Part shown: piece after piece, positions 8,913 through 17,028 of the stretch
Layout: every line of letters begins with the position of its first letter
Numbering within the stretch: the stretch's first letter is position 1
Source: DASQUK01 sp963813485
GTDB taxonomy: Bacteria; Actinomycetota; Acidimicrobiia; Acidimicrobiales; VFJN01
Direction: 5' to 3'
Assembly: GCA_963813485.1 (NCBI GenBank)
Contig: CAWEZE010000024.1
Coordinates: 1-64,000, forward strand
DNA: 64,000 bases
Translations under genes and position numbers: made by a program
The notes under the pieces: model-generated
Seen by the model: the letters and a program-made list of their open reading frames with translations, nothing else
What the model was told of the DNA's origin: nothing
The model's database searches: none

Positions 8913-8940
8913 ACGACGTTCTCGCAAGTGAGAACGTCGT
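8913..8940. promoter_or_regulatory. 28-bp palindrome, likely operator, in the acyl-CoA dehydrogenase leader
   Basis: Perfect 11-bp inverted repeat: left arm ACGACGTTCTC at 8913-8923, right arm GAGAACGTCGT at 8930-8940, 6-nt spacer. It begins at the predicted transcription start and ends 5 nt before the Shine-Dalgarno GGGGAGGA. Such placement would block initiation or elongation, fitting a TetR-type repressor site; as RNA it would also form a stable hairpin beside the ribosome-binding site. Confidence 0.6.
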
Positions 8941-8955
8941 CGGGGAGGAACGGCG

Positions 8956-10254
8956 ATGGCATGGGATTTCGAGACCGAGCCCGAATTCCAGGAAAAGCTG
9001 GACTGGGTCGAGACCTTCGTGCGTGAGGAGATCGAGCCGCTCGACCTCGTGCTCGGCAACCCCTACGACAAGAGCGACACCAAGGCGCTCGACATCGTCC
9101 GACCTCTCCAGCAGCAGGTGCGCGAGCGCGGATTGTGGGCAGCGCACCTCGGTCCCGAGCTGGGCGGGCAGGGCTACGGCCAACTGAAGCTCGCACTCCT
9201 CAACGAGATCCTCGGCCAGTCACGGTGGGCGCCGACGGTCTTCGGGTGCCAGGCGCCCGACACCGGTAACGCCGAGATCCTCGCCCACTTCGGCACTAGC
9301 GAGCAGAAGGCTCGCTACCTCGAACCGCTCCTCAATGGCGAGATCTCGTCGACCTACTCGATGACCGAGCCCCATGCCGGCGCCGACCCGACCCTGTTCA
9401 AGACGCGCGCCGAGCTCGACGGCGGCGAGTGGGTCATCAACGGAGAGAAGTGGTTCTCGTCGAACGCCCGCTTCGCGAGCTTCCTCATCGTGATGGCGGT
9501 CACCAACACTGAGGTCAGCGCCTACCAGGGCATGTCGATGTTCATCGTGCCGGCCGATACGCCGGGGGTGACCATCGTCCGCAACGTCGGGATCGGCACC
9601 GAGCCCGAGGGCGAGGGCTCGCACGCCTACATCCGATACGAGAACGTGCGGGTGCCACAGGATCACCTGCTCGGCGAGGAGGGCGGCGCATTCGCCATCG
9701 CCCAGACCCGCCTGGGCGGCGGGCGCATCCACCACGGCATGCGGACGGTAGGCCAGTGCCGGCGGGCCTTCGACATGATGTGCGAGCGGGCTCTGTCGCG
9801 GCAGACCCGGCAAGGCCCGCTGGCGTCGATGGAGATCGTGCAGGAGCAGATCGCCGACAGCTGGATCGAGCTCGAACAGTTCCGCCTTCTCGTTCTGCGC
9901 ACGGCCTGGCTGATCGACCGGTACCAGGACTACCGACGCGTCCGGAAGGACATCGCGGCGGTGAAGGCGACGATGCCGAAGGTGCTCACGAACATCGCCC
10001 AGCGCGCCCTGCACCTGCACGGCGCGCTCGGGGTGTCCAACGAGATGCCGTTCGTGGGCATGCTCATCGGCGCCGAGAGCCTCGCCCTGGCCGACGGTCC
10101 CACCGAGGTGCACAAGGTCACGGTTGCCCGCCAGGTTCTGCGTGAGTACAAGCCCGTCGACGGCCTGTGGCCCAGCGCCCACCTGCCCACCCGCCGCGCC
10201 GAGGCCCGGGCGCGCTTCGCCGAGCTCCTCGAGCACGAGGTCGCGAACTCGTAG
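8956..10254 (+). CDS. Acyl-CoA dehydrogenase
   Basis: A 432-residue FAD-dependent acyl-CoA dehydrogenase, somewhat longer than the usual 380-400. N-terminal helical domain with LDWVETFVREEIEPLDL, the FAD/substrate segments YSMTEPHAGADPTLFKTRA and INGEKWFSSNA, and the C-terminal helical domain with LHLHGALGVSNEMPF and SLALADGPTEVHKVTVARQV, the latter typical of the ACAD11/FadE type. It introduces a trans-2,3 double bond into acyl-CoA in beta-oxidation-like pathways. Shine-Dalgarno GGGGAGGA lies 6-8 nt before the ATG. The palindrome in the leader suggests repression by a nearby TetR protein. The exact acyl substrate is unknown. Confidence 0.93.
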   Translation: MAWDFETEPEFQEKLDWVETFVREEIEPLDLVLGNPYDKSDTKALDIVRPLQQQVRERGLWAAHLGPELGGQGYGQLKLALLNEILGQSRWAPTVFGCQAPDTGNAEILAHFGTSEQKARYLEPLLNGEISSTYSMTEPHAGADPTLFKTRAELDGGEWVINGEKWFSSNARFASFLIVMAVTNTEVSAYQGMSMFIVPADTPGVTIVRNVGIGTEPEGEGSHAYIRYENVRVPQDHLLGEEGGAFAIAQTRLGGGRIHHGMRTVGQCRRAFDMMCERALSRQTRQGPLASMEIVQEQIADSWIELEQFRLLVLRTAWLIDRYQDYRRVRKDIAAVKATMPKVLTNIAQRALHLHGALGVSNEMPFVGMLIGAESLALADGPTEVHKVTVARQVLREYKPVDGLWPSAHLPTRRAEARARFAELLEHEVANS

Positions 10255-10275
10255 GAGCTGCCCGGACCAACGGGC

Positions 10276-11094
10276 TCATCGGCCACCGGTAGGCGTCCGG
10301 CGGTGGGCAAACCGGCCGGGGGTGGTGCCGACATGGCGGGTGAAGTGACGGCTGAGGTGGGCCTGGTCGTGGAAGCCGGTCTCGATCGCCACCCTTGCCA
10401 CGGGCTGGCCGTCGAGAAGGCGGTGCCGGGCGGCGTCGATGCGGCGGCTGATCACGTAGGCGTGCGGTGAGATGCCGTAGGCGCCGGTGAAGCTGCGCAC
10501 CAGGTGGGTGGGGCTGGCCTCCAGGATCGAACCGGCTGCGTCCAGGGTGACGGTCTCGAACAGGCGGGCGTCGAGCAGCTGGCGCAGTTGGTCCGCCAGG
10601 TGTGGATCGTTGCGCGGCTCAGCCCGGGGTTGCCAACCGAGGTGGGTGCGAAGCCGCTCGATCACGGCCGCCAGGGTCGCGTCGCCTCCGAGGAAGTCGT
10701 CGCGGGCCTGCAGCAGCCGGTGCAGTCGATCGAGGGTCCGATGGAGCCGGGGATCGTCAATGCGCGGCTGATCGACGGCGGGCCCGATGAGTCGCTCGCT
10801 CAGCTCGGCTGTCTCGAGGTAGAGGACCCGCTTGCGGAACCCGTTGTGGTCGGCGGCCTGCCCGTCATGGACCACGTGCGGGGGCAACACCGTCACCGTC
10901 CCGGAACCGGAGCCATGCTCGCGGCTGTCGAGGTCGTAGCGGATGGCGCCCTGGTCGACGATGAGCACCGTCCACGTGTCATGGGTGTGCGGCGGGTAGC
11001 GGTGCCCGACAAACCGGGCGTGGAAGACCTCGCGGACGCCCGGCAACGCCGGCTGCCAGGCCCATACGTGTTCCGCTGCCGTGGTCGGCGGCAC
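10276..11094 (-). CDS. AraC-family transcriptional regulator
   Basis: A 272-residue regulator with an N-terminal cupin-like sensor domain (RYPPHTHDTWTVLIVDQGAI, then VLPPHVVHDGQ) and a C-terminal double HTH (LDAAGSILEASPTHLVRSFT, then VARVAIETGFHDQAHLSRHF, ending TTPGRFAHRR). I chose the GTG at 11094: upstream in-frame codons would run antisense through the neighbouring gene. TACGTT lies 8 nt before the GTG, consistent with a leaderless mRNA. It is head-to-head with a DUF2000 gene only 45 bp away, which is its likely target. Confidence 0.88.
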   Translation of the reverse strand: MPPTTAAEHVWAWQPALPGVREVFHARFVGHRYPPHTHDTWTVLIVDQGAIRYDLDSREHGSGSGTVTVLPPHVVHDGQAADHNGFRKRVLYLETAELSERLIGPAVDQPRIDDPRLHRTLDRLHRLLQARDDFLGGDATLAAVIERLRTHLGWQPRAEPRNDPHLADQLRQLLDARLFETVTLDAAGSILEASPTHLVRSFTGAYGISPHAYVISRRIDAARHRLLDGQPVARVAIETGFHDQAHLSRHFTRHVGTTPGRFAHRRTPTGGR

Positions 11095-11139
11095 GCGCGA
11101 AGAACGTACAAGACCTGGTGGGAGGGCCGGCAGTGAGAT

Positions 11140-11556
11140 ATGCGCGTGGGAGACGAGACCAAGATCGCGGTGGTCGTCCGGGACGACCTCGAGACATGGC
11201 AGAAGCTCAACGTCACGGCGTTCGTGGCCAGTGGCATGGGGACCTCGGCACCCGAACTGATCGGCCGCCCCTACGAGGACGCGTCCGGGCTGAAGTACCA
11301 CCCGATGTTCGGGATCCCGGTCCTCGTGTTCGCCGCCGGGGCGCGCGAGCTGCGCCGCGCGTTCGAAAGAGCGAGGGGGCGCGGTCTCGTCATGGCGGTG
11401 TACACGGACGAGCTGTTCGCCACCGGCAACGACATCGACAACCGGGCAGCCGTCGCCGCGGTGGCGACCGAGGACCTGAGCCTGGCCGGCTTCGCCGTAG
11501 CCGGCGATCGCCGAACGGTCGACAAGGCGCTCGACAAGCTCCGGCTCCACCCGTAG
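11140..11556 (+). CDS. DUF2000-family protein
   Basis: A 138-residue protein beginning ETKIAVVVRDDLETWQKLNV, then VTAFVASGM, YHPMFGIPVLVFAA and the distal segment AVYTDELFATGNDIDNRAAV. These blocks are characteristic of DUF2000, a small family with a peptidyl-tRNA-hydrolase-2-like fold and no proven function. The ATG at 11140 is used, although GTG 11146 is also possible; neither has a convincing Shine-Dalgarno. The divergent AraC gene shares the 45-bp intergenic region, so regulation by that protein is inferred. Confidence 0.82.
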   Translation: MRVGDETKIAVVVRDDLETWQKLNVTAFVASGMGTSAPELIGRPYEDASGLKYHPMFGIPVLVFAAGARELRRAFERARGRGLVMAVYTDELFATGNDIDNRAAVAAVATEDLSLAGFAVAGDRRTVDKALDKLRLHP

Positions 11557-11567
11557 GACCGCGGTGG

Positions 11568-12867
11568 TCAGTTCTTGGGCAGGTCCCGGAACGGCACGCC
11601 CCGGTTGGTGCTTGGCTCGCGCGGTAGGCCCAGCACGCGTTCACCGACGATGTTGCGCTGGATCTGGTCGGACCCGCCATAGATCGGTGGCCCCTGAGCG
11701 AAGAGCGCGCCCTCGATCAGCTCGCCGATATCGGCGATGCCCGTCTCCACCCGGGCGGCTGCTACCGCCCGCGGGTCGTAGCCGTGGAGCATCCCCGCCG
11801 CCTGCAGCATGGCGAAGGTCAGGTCGCGGCCCAGGCGGATCGCATGGTTCTGCGCCATCTTGGCGAGGTTCGGGAGCCCGGGGAGCTCCCGGCCCGACTC
11901 CTGCAGGGCGCGGGCCCGGCGGCCGGTCAGGGCGAGGAGCCGCTCGAACGTGTAGAGCCGGACCAGTCCCTGGCGAACGACTGGATCGGAGTTGCGCCCG
12001 ACCTCGCGCGCCAGGTCGGCGAGCCGCGGCCAGCCACCCAACCTCGAGGCGACCGACGGCGAGTCGGCATTCGGGGCGACGACGAAGGCGCCGGCGGGAA
12101 CGTCGAGGTCGCCGGCGATCGGTCCCGGCCTTGCGGTCGTGGTCGCGCCCTCGCCCCCCGAGAGCGCCCGCTCGAAGGCGAGCGTCGTGTTGGCCACCGT
12201 CCACCCCTTGCCCTCGCCGCCGATCAGGTCGCCGGCGGGCACGCGGGCGTCGGTGATGAACACCTCGTTGAAGAAGCTGCGGCCGGTCATCTCCCGGAGG
12301 GGACGAACCTCGATGCCCGGGCTGGTCCATGCGGATGAGGAAGTAGGAGATCCCGGCGTGCTTGGGCACGTCCACGTTCGTGCGGGCGACCAGCATCGCC
12401 TTGTTGGCGACCTGCCCGCCCGACGTCCACACCTTCTGACCGTTGACGACCCAGTCGTCTCCGTCCGCGACCGCGACGGTCTGGAGCCCCGCGAGGTCGG
12501 ACCCGGCGCTCGGTTCGCTGAACAGTTGGCAGTACCCATCGCTGCCGGTGACCATCCCCGGCAAATGCCGCAACTTCTGGTCGTCGGTGCCGTGGACGAT
12601 GAGCGTGGGACCCGCCATCCCGGTCGCGAACCCGACCGGGCCGGGGACCGCGCCGAACCGTCGGATCGCCACCGCCACCGCCAGCCCGTCGGCGCGCGAC
12701 AACCCCCGCCCGTACCACTCACGAGGCCAGTGAGGTTGGGCCCATCCCGCCTCGCCCAGGCGCTGCCACCAGTCGCGCAGCGACAGCTCCGGATCCCAGT
12801 TGACCTCGAGCCACTCGGTCAACTCGCCGAGCACGGCGTCGAGGTCACTCGCCGATGTCGCCGTCAT
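11568..12867 (-). CDS. Acyl-CoA dehydrogenase, frameshifted
   Basis: An acyl-CoA dehydrogenase of about 432 residues split between two frames. The first part starts MTATSASDLDAVLGELTEWL and carries CQLFSEPSAGSDLAGLQTVA and VNGQKVWTSGGQVAN; the second continues with IEVRPLREMTGRSFFNEVF and the C-terminal AQGPPIYGGSDQIQRNIVGE. The break is one extra base in the CCCGGG at 12316-12321. Both halves keep all expected motifs, so the protein is probably intact in nature. The segment KQWP-type substitutions cannot be judged. Shine-Dalgarno GAGGAGG precedes the ATG and a TAGCAT -10 lies at 12898-12903. It resembles the FadE subunits of actinobacterial steroid or branched-chain acyl-CoA dehydrogenation, where two related subunits pair; no partner is adjacent here. 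Confidence 0.85.
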
Positions 12868-12992
12868 GCCTCCTCGTGACTCGACGCAGCCCTCGGGATG
12901 CTAGGCGAAGGATGTGGACTCCGCCTAAATGTTGGCGCCCTGGCTCGCGACGCTGGTCGACTCACGGCGCGCATGCTCAGGCCGCACCTCCG

Positions 12993-12998
12993 TAGCAT
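12993..12998 (+). promoter_or_regulatory. Leaderless promoter -10 (TAGCAT) of VOC gene
   Basis: TAGCAT ends 7 nt before the ATG at 13006 and no Shine-Dalgarno is present. The mRNA would start at or next to the start codon. Confidence 0.55.
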
Positions 12999-13005
12999 CG
13001 TCACC

Positions 13006-13413
13006 ATGCGACCACAGCCACTCGTCGCGGTACGCGACGTCGAAGCGAGCAGCCGTTGGTACCAGAAGCTCCTCGGCTGCGAGAGCGCGCACGGCGGGCC
13101 GGAGTACGAACGTCTCGTCGCGAACGGCACGCTCATCCTCCAGCTCCACAACTGGGAGGTCGACCACCACCACGGCGCAATCGGCGACCCGGACCTGCGG
13201 CCGTACGGTAACGGCGTGCTGCTGTGGTTCGAGGTGGACGACTTCGACGCCGCCGTCCAACGGGTTGGCCAGCTGGGCGCCGAGATCGTCCAGGCGCCAC
13301 ACCGCAATCCCCCCGAGGGCGAGCCCGGAGGGCCCGCCCACCGCGAGATCTGGGTCAAGGACCTCGACAGCTACACCGTGGTGGTGGCGAGCCCGGACGG
13401 CGAAGCCGCCTGA
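13006..13413 (+). CDS. VOC (glyoxalase/dioxygenase) family protein
   Basis: A 135-residue single-unit VOC protein: PLVAVRDVEASSRWYQKLLG at the N-terminus, then LILQLHNWEVDHHHGAIGD, VLLWFEVDDFDAAVQRV and the C-terminal HREIWVKDLDSYTVVVASPD. The family includes glyoxalase I, extradiol dioxygenases and antibiotic-binding proteins; the His-rich NWEVDHHHG and the C-terminal region could bind a metal. The start is the ATG after TAGCAT, because the open frame upstream has no family sequence. It is divergent from the acyl-CoA dehydrogenase at 11568. Substrate unknown. Confidence 0.85.
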   Translation: MRPQPLVAVRDVEASSRWYQKLLGCESAHGGPEYERLVANGTLILQLHNWEVDHHHGAIGDPDLRPYGNGVLLWFEVDDFDAAVQRVGQLGAEIVQAPHRNPPEGEPGGPAHREIWVKDLDSYTVVVASPDGEAA

Positions 13414-13445
13414 GCCACACCCGGCCTCCGCCCGGCCTCGCCCGG

Positions 13446-13895
13446 TCAGTCGGTGGGTCTGTCGATCTGCTCGACCAACTTCCTGGGGGCGAGGGCGCAG
13501 TAGCTCTCGATGACGAGCTCGGTGACCTCGTCCCAGTTCACGCCGGCGTCGAGCACCATGCCGACCAGGTTGGTTCCCCACGCGGGCCGGAAGAACGGAT
13601 CGCCCGCGCTGCGAAGTGCCTCGAGCTCCGGGCCCGACGATCGGAAGGTCATCACGGTGACCGGGCCATCCGCGAAGTCGACGGTGAGGACGTGTGCGAA
13701 CATCCGGTTGCGGACCCGCCATTGGGTGCCCGCCCAAACCTGCTTCTCGACCGCTTCGGGCAGTCCGAGACACACCGACCTCAGCTCGGCGACCACGGCG
13801 ACCGGGACGTCCGCGTACTCCGTCGCACCCAGTGCGAGCGACGACGCACGCGCCAAGCGACGAAGCCGGTCCTCGTCAGGCTGATCCACACCCAT
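13446..13895 (-). CDS. MmcQ/YjbR-family protein
   Basis: A 149-residue protein with the YjbR/CyaY-like fold pattern: VCLGLPEAVEKQVWAGTQWR, then MFAHVLTVDFADGPVTVMTF and the terminal block WDEVTELVIESYCALAPRKL. MmcQ/YjbR proteins are often annotated as DNA-binding from structure, but their role is not settled. GGGGAG sits just before the ATG at 13895. It is convergent with the VOC gene (32 bp between stops). Confidence 0.85.
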   Translation of the reverse strand: MGVDQPDEDRLRRLARASSLALGATEYADVPVAVVAELRSVCLGLPEAVEKQVWAGTQWRVRNRMFAHVLTVDFADGPVTVMTFRSSGPELEALRSAGDPFFRPAWGTNLVGMVLDAGVNWDEVTELVIESYCALAPRKLVEQIDRPTD

Positions 13896-13953
13896 GCTCC
13901 CCGGTCATCCGTCCACCGATGAGTTCGCACTCGCGTCTCCGTCTACAGACAGC

Positions 13954-14052
13954 GTGGCACGCGATCTCATCGTCACCCAGAACATCACCATCGACTCGGT
14001 CATCGATGCCACCGGCGACTGGTTCGCTACCGCCGGTCGAGTGCCAAAGTGA
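13954..14052 (+). pseudogene. N-terminal remnant of a dihydrofolate-reductase-family (RibD-C) gene
   Basis: A 32-codon frame starting at GTG 13954 reads ARDLIVTQNITIDSVIDATG followed by DWFATAG, the unmistakable opening of a RibD C-terminal/dihydrofolate-reductase-family protein (normally about 190-210 residues), and then stops at 14050-14052. The sequence after it has no DHFR content, so the rest of the gene has been lost. It is part of a decayed patch that extends to about 14345. Confidence 0.6.
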
Positions 14053-14242
14053 CCCGATGGCCGCCGAAGCTGTCGACCTGGTTCATCGGTGAGCCCCGCA
14101 TGGTGGTGGCCGACGTACGGCAGGTCAGTCCTGGGGCGGTGTTCGGCGCTACCGCGAGCCGGCTGACGCCTGCCAGACGTGACCCGATGGTCACGTCCGC
14201 GAAGCGCCCTTCCGACTCACGACGTGGGCACGTTTCACTGCG

Positions 14243-14338
14243 GTGGAGGAGCCCCGACACTGGCGATCTCGGGCGATGGTCCGTGACCCGTTCGGCAACG
14301 TGTTCCAGATCGCACACCGGATCGTGCCTGGCAAGTAG
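14243..14338 (+). pseudogene. C-terminal remnant of a VOC-family gene
   Basis: The frame ending at 14338 reads MVRDPFGNVFQIAHRIVPGK, the typical end of a glyoxalase/bleomycin-resistance-like protein. Nothing upstream in the same frame extends this into a full VOC domain, so it is a truncated relic. Between this and the DHFR remnant (14053-14242) I recognise nothing. Confidence 0.45.
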
Positions 14339-14345
14339 TCCGCGT

Positions 14346-15215
14346 GTGGCCGTGATCTCGCCGACAGATCAGGATGCCTACCTGGCCAGGCTCGGCCTGG
14401 AGGCGGAACCGCCGTCGGTGGAGGGGTTGTTCCGTCTGCACCGTGCCCATGTCGAGCATGTGCCGTACGAGACGCTGTGGATCCACCTCGGGGAGCGCTG
14501 GGACATCGGCGTCGGCGAGTCGGTGGCACGGATCGCGACCCGGGGGCGAGGCGGGTACTGCTTCCACCTCAACGGCGCGTTCGGCGCGCTGCTCCGGTCT
14601 CTGGGCTACGACGTGGCGCGCCACGTGGGTGGCGTGCACGGTCCCGATGGCCCGAACGTGGCCAGCATGACCAACCACCTCGTGCTGACGGTCCACGGTC
14701 TTCCGGCCGACACGAACCCCGACGGGAACTGGTACGTCGATGCCGGCCTCGGCGACGCCCTGCACGAGCCCATTCCCCTGCTGGCCGGCGAATATCGCCA
14801 GGGCCCGTTCGCCTTCGTGCTGGACGAGACGCCGGGCGCAATCGGTGACTGGCATCTCACGCACGACCCCGCCGGTGGCTTCGCGGGTATGTCGTGGCGG
14901 TCAACGCCCGTCGGGATGGATGCCTTCGCGGACCGCCACGCCTGGCTGTCGACGTCACCGGACTCGGGGTTCGTCAGGGTGCTCACCGCACAGCGGCGTG
15001 ACGCGACCGGCGTCGACCTGCTGCGCGGTCTGTCACTCAAGCGGATCGGCGATCGGGCGTCCGACGCCACGCTCGCGACCAGGGCCGAGCTGGCCGACGT
15101 CCTCGGCAGCCTCTTCGGCCTCGACGTCTCGCCCGTCAGCGACCAGGCGTGGGACGCGCTGTGGGCGAGGGTCCAGGCCACCCACGTGGAATGGGAGTCG
15201 GCCCGCCGACCATGA
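14346..15215 (+). CDS. nat: Arylamine N-acetyltransferase
   Basis: A 289-residue NAT homologue of standard length. The catalytic triad is visible: Cys at about residue 72 in RGRGGYCFHLNGAF, His at about 111 in MTNHLVLTVHG and Asp at about 132 in NWYVDAGLGDALHEPIPL. NATs transfer acetyl or propionyl groups from CoA to arylamines or hydrazines; in actinobacteria the gene often sits with steroid-degradation genes. GTG 14346 is chosen, with GTG 14352 an alternative; neither has a good Shine-Dalgarno. The stop lies upstream of the MBL-fold gene, which has its own promoter hexamer at 15256. Confidence 0.9.
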   Translation: MAVISPTDQDAYLARLGLEAEPPSVEGLFRLHRAHVEHVPYETLWIHLGERWDIGVGESVARIATRGRGGYCFHLNGAFGALLRSLGYDVARHVGGVHGPDGPNVASMTNHLVLTVHGLPADTNPDGNWYVDAGLGDALHEPIPLLAGEYRQGPFAFVLDETPGAIGDWHLTHDPAGGFAGMSWRSTPVGMDAFADRHAWLSTSPDSGFVRVLTAQRRDATGVDLLRGLSLKRIGDRASDATLATRAELADVLGSLFGLDVSPVSDQAWDALWARVQATHVEWESARRP

Positions 15216-15255
15216 CCCCGGTGAAACGGGGACGTCCGTGGCCGCAAGCATCGCT

Positions 15256-15261
15256 TAGTGT
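15256..15261 (+). promoter_or_regulatory. Leaderless promoter -10 (TAGTGT) of MBL-like gene
   Basis: TAGTGT ends 7 nt before the GTG at 15269 with no ribosome-binding site, which decides that start. Confidence 0.55.
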
Positions 15262-15268
15262 CCCGGTC

Positions 15269-16063
15269 GTGCAACGCTGGCAGGCCGGCGGCTGGACGAT
15301 CACCCGGGTCGCCGACCCGGGCTTCGAACTGGTGCTTCCCCAAGACGACGAGACGCGGGCGACCCTGCAGCGATCGCCGTGGCTCCGTCCCAGGTTCGTC
15401 ACCGATGAGTGGGCGCTGCGCATCGGGTCGAGCGCCATAGTCCTCGCGAACGGCACGTACACGGTGATCGTCGATCCCTGGCTCGCGTTCGATGATGCCG
15501 CTCGGTTCACACCGCGCCTGGAGGCGCTCGAGGCGGCCGGGTGGCATGCCGACGACATCGACATCGTGATCAACTCGCACATCGACGGCGTGGGGACCAA
15601 CGTCGACCCGACGACCGGCGCGCCGACGTTCAGAAATGCGCGCTACCTCGTGCCTGGCATCGAGATGACGGCGCTGGCGGATGGTCATCGGCCCGGCGCC
15701 GAAGGGCTCCTCGACGTCGAGCGTGCGGGGCTCCTCGACCGCTACGACGATCGCATCCAGCCCGCGCCTGGTGTCGCCCTCGATCCGCTGCCGGGGCACA
15801 ACCCGGGTCACTTCGGCGTCTACATCGGTGACCCACCTGCGGCCGTCATCATCGGCCACCTGTTCCTGCACCCGGCACAGATCGCCAATCCCGAGGTCGC
15901 CGAGCTCGACCACGACCCTCGAGCAGTCCGGGCGACGAGGCGCGCGCTGCTCGAGCGCTGCCACCGCGAGGACCTGCTGATCATCGCGCCGCTGTTCGAA
16001 GCGCCCGGTGGCGGAACCATCATGCGTGACGGCGATCGTTGGCGGCTCGAGCCGGCGGCGTGA
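15269..16063 (+). CDS. Metallo-beta-lactamase-fold protein with altered metal site
   Basis: A 264-residue protein recognisable as MBL-fold by ANGTYTVIVDPWLAFDDAAR, ADDIDIVINSHIDGVGTN and the late PLPGHNPGHFGVYIGDP. In active quorum-quenching-like relatives the central motif is HxHxDH; here it aligns as N-S-H-I-D-G, so the first His is Asn and the last His is Gly. The bridging Asp of the GD motif also appears changed (IIGHLFLHP). Only the third-block His and the central His/Asp remain, so at most one metal could be held. Either the protein has lost hydrolase activity or uses another metal arrangement. The GTG start follows TAGTGT. Neighbours: NAT upstream and an EEP protein downstream with its own promoter. 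Confidence 0.78.
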   Translation: MQRWQAGGWTITRVADPGFELVLPQDDETRATLQRSPWLRPRFVTDEWALRIGSSAIVLANGTYTVIVDPWLAFDDAARFTPRLEALEAAGWHADDIDIVINSHIDGVGTNVDPTTGAPTFRNARYLVPGIEMTALADGHRPGAEGLLDVERAGLLDRYDDRIQPAPGVALDPLPGHNPGHFGVYIGDPPAAVIIGHLFLHPAQIANPEVAELDHDPRAVRATRRALLERCHREDLLIIAPLFEAPGGGTIMRDGDRWRLEPAA

Positions 16064-16104
16064 TCATCCCTCGGGGCGCCCGGTTGGGTCTCGTCCGGGC
16101 TGCC

Positions 16105-16110
16105 TAGCGT
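16105..16110 (+). promoter_or_regulatory. Leaderless promoter -10 (TAGCGT) of EEP gene
   Basis: TAGCGT ends 6 nt before ATG 16117; a GTG three bases earlier would be too close, which favours the ATG. Confidence 0.5.
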
Positions 16111-16116
16111 GGGGTG

Positions 16117-17007
16117 ATGTCGTCGGGAGAGTTGCGTGTTGTCCAACTGAACGCCGGGTCGTTGCTGGAGCCGGGTTGGAACGAGCGCCGCCACGAGATC
16201 GTGGCGTGGCTAGGGCATCTCCGCCCGGACATCGTGTGCTTCCAGGAGATCTGGCAGGACGGAAGCACGCCGAACACTGCGGGCTGGATCGTCGAACAGA
16301 TGCCCCACGCCGGCTGGCACTGGCACTTCGACGGTCGGCCGTTCGGGGCGCAGGTCTGGCCCGACCCTGCGCTCGTGTTCGGGTCGGCGGTCCTGTCGCG
16401 TTGGCCGATCGAGAGCGGCGCATATCACGCCCTCCCGCTCGTCGACGAGGCCGATGCCTTCGTCGCGAGCGTCCCCTGGGAGCTGCTGCACGTGCGGACC
16501 GCCGGCCTCGACGTCTTCTCCTGCCACCTCGCCGCCGCGCCGCGGGACAGCCACCATCGCCGCCTCCAGGTGCTGGCGATCGATGAGCTCATCGCCGCGG
16601 AACGCGGCGAGCTCGACGCCGCGGTCACCCCGGGCCAGGTTCGGGACGCCATGCCGACGATCCTGTGCGGGGATTTCAACGCCGAGCCCGACAGCGACGA
16701 GATCCGCTTCCTCTGCTCCCTGACCGGGCTCGAGGGTCGAACGGCCTTCTATCAGGACGCGTGGCGAGTTGCGGGGGACGGTCCCGGCTACACCCAGGAC
16801 TGGCGGAGCAACCCGATCGCGGCCGCGCTCAACCTGCACCGCAAGCGCATCGACTACGTGTTCGTCGGGGATCCCTTCCAGCGCCGGGGCGGCGCCGGGC
16901 GCATCCTCGGCGCGCAGCTGGCCTTCCACGAGCCGCTCACCGGAACACTCGCCAGCGACCACTCCGGCCTGGTCGTGGACATCGTCTGGCCCGGCCGCCC
17001 GGGCTGA
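16117..17007 (+). CDS. Endonuclease/exonuclease/phosphatase-family protein
   Basis: A 296-residue cytoplasmic protein with all EEP blocks in one frame: LRVVQLNAGSLLEPGW, then DIVCFQEIWQDGSTP (catalytic Glu), FSCHLAAAPRDSHHRRLQVL, ILCGDFNAEPDSDEIRF (Asp and Asn), KRIDYVFVGD and SDHSGLVVD (catalytic His). It should be an active Mg-dependent phosphodiesterase, nuclease or phosphatase; the substrate is not evident. It is the second EEP protein in the window and only distantly similar to the one at 5465. Convergent with the lipoprotein gene that follows (21 bp between stops). Confidence 0.9.
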   Translation: MSSGELRVVQLNAGSLLEPGWNERRHEIVAWLGHLRPDIVCFQEIWQDGSTPNTAGWIVEQMPHAGWHWHFDGRPFGAQVWPDPALVFGSAVLSRWPIESGAYHALPLVDEADAFVASVPWELLHVRTAGLDVFSCHLAAAPRDSHHRRLQVLAIDELIAAERGELDAAVTPGQVRDAMPTILCGDFNAEPDSDEIRFLCSLTGLEGRTAFYQDAWRVAGDGPGYTQDWRSNPIAAALNLHRKRIDYVFVGDPFQRRGGAGRILGAQLAFHEPLTGTLASDHSGLVVDIVWPGRPG

Positions 17008-17028
17008 CCCGCTGAGGGCGCCGGGGCG

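Noticed and set aside
14049..14191. GTGACCCGATGG present twice about 130 bp apart
   Set aside because: The match is only 12 bases long with no extension or symmetry; most likely chance in decayed, GC-rich DNA.
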